Positions 15,679 through 16,139 of a stretch of DNA of 16,139 nucleotides are shown here, piece by piece; positions within the stretch are counted from its first letter, which is position 1; every line of letters begins with the position of its first letter. Under the pieces are notes generated by a model. That model was not told the origin of the DNA. It saw nothing but the letters and a program-made list of their open reading frames with translations, and made no database searches. A program made the position numbers and the translations under genes. Source of the stretch: CAZTWC01 sp964617105 [NCBI: uncultured Myxococcia bacterium] (GTDB lineage Bacteria; CAZTWC01); NCBI GenBank assembly GCA_964617105.1, contig CAZTWC010000060.1, positions 269 through 16,407 on the forward strand. Direction: 5' to 3'.

Positions 15679-16139
15679 ATGGAGATTAATGGAAAGACAG
15701 CATTGGTTACCGGCGGCGGATCCGGTCTTGGCCTGGCTATGGCTGAGAGTTATGCTCAAAAGGGAGCAAGAGTGATAATTGTCGATATCAACCAGGAAGG
15801 ATTGAATGCGGCGGCGGACAAAATTAAATCAGCCGGCGGCGAGGTCACGGCCATCCACTGTAACGTGGCAGTAGAGGATGAGGTAGAGAAGATGGTCAGC
15901 CAGGCAGCGGCAACCTACGATGGAATCGATATTGCGGTTTTGTGCGCCGGGATATTACGCGATGGTCTGTTGATCAAGGTGGACAGAGAAACCAAAAAAC
16001 CGGTGAAAAAGATGTCTCTTCAGCAGTGGCAGTCGGTTATTGATGTCAATCTTACTGGTGTATTTCTTACCGGCCGCGAAGTTGCCTGGCAGATGGTCCA
16101 GCAGGGCAGGGGAGGAGTAATAATCCCCATATCTTCGGT
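15679..16139 (+). CDS. Short-chain dehydrogenase/reductase (FabG-like), 3' end cut
   Basis: The open frame starts at ATG 15679, with GGAGG and an 8-nt spacer, and runs 153 codons off the right edge. It is an SDR Rossmann-fold oxidoreductase. The glycine motif TGGGSGLG (11-18) is intact. An aspartate ends beta-2 (D36 in VIIVDIN), which favours NAD(H) over NADP(H). The usual NNAG after beta-4 is LCAG (88-91). The structural Asn is N124 in DVNLTGVF, and the probable catalytic serine is S153 in PISS at the edge. The YxxxK pair lies outside the window. The basic loop [18 protein letters not shown] (100-117) is longer than in classical FabG and could bear on substrate choice. It resembles 3-oxoacyl-ACP reductase-type or generic alcohol SDRs; the substrate cannot be told. 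It diverges from the giant kinase gene. Confidence 0.9.
   Translation, partial: MEINGKTALVTGGGSGLGLAMAESYAQKGARVIIVDINQEGLNAAADKIKSAGGEVTAIHCNVAVEDEVEKMVSQAAATYDGIDIAVLCAGILRDGLLIKVDRETKKPVKKMSLQQWQSVIDVNLTGVFLTGREVAWQMVQQGRGGVIIPISS

Overview
The window carries nine genes, all read from the sequence, on a moderately AT-rich, gene-dense bacterial segment. Two genes are cut by the window edges: the first on the left, and a short-chain dehydrogenase on the right. The organism looks Gram-negative-like and free-living. The signs are a separate SecD/SecF/YajC set, Lgt plus a secreted lipoprotein, a 7TMR-DISM sensor kinase and elaborate two-component signalling. The order yajC-secD-secF-recJ and a fused formiminotransferase-cyclodeaminase would fit several little-cultured phyla. 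I cannot assign a phylum, and there is no rRNA, tRNA or mobile element to help.

Left block (1-6736, minus strand): one compact operon, yajC-secD-secF-recJ-signalling gene, with gaps of 19, 22 and 39 bp and then a 4-bp ATGA overlap. A good sigma-70-type promoter lies upstream of yajC (6778-6806). The operon makes the Sec accessory complex, the RecJ single-strand exonuclease and, last, a large cytoplasmic regulator. That regulator has the order receiver - RsbW-like kinase - receiver - SpoIIE/PP2C phosphatase. The last three modules have the same order as Vibrio fischeri SypE, with a receiver added at the front.

Middle block (7021-11431): a plus-strand lipoprotein (calcium-loop motif plus a right-handed beta-helix) and a stand-alone CheY-like receiver with its own extended -10 promoter. 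Next is lgt on the minus strand, whose stop codon abuts that of the receiver gene. A bifunctional formiminotransferase-cyclodeaminase (plus strand) diverges from lgt.

Right block (11467-16139): a 1336-residue minus-strand sensor kinase with a lipoprotein-like signal, a periplasmic jelly-roll-like domain, a seven-helix DISM membrane domain, a first kinase core, a receiver, a second complete kinase core and a C-terminal GGDEF-like domain without the catalytic motif. Divergent from it is the start of an NAD-type short-chain dehydrogenase.

The main theme is signalling without DNA-binding outputs. The giant kinase, the lone receiver and the SypE-like partner-switching protein hold four receiver domains, two histidine-kinase cores, one serine-kinase-type module and one phosphatase module. 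No transcription factor is seen in the window. A link between them is an inference from proximity only. Lgt would be expected to lipidate the beta-helix lipoprotein. No CRISPR array, insertion sequence, convincing intrinsic terminator or RNA gene was seen, and no gene-free stretch exceeds 300 bases.
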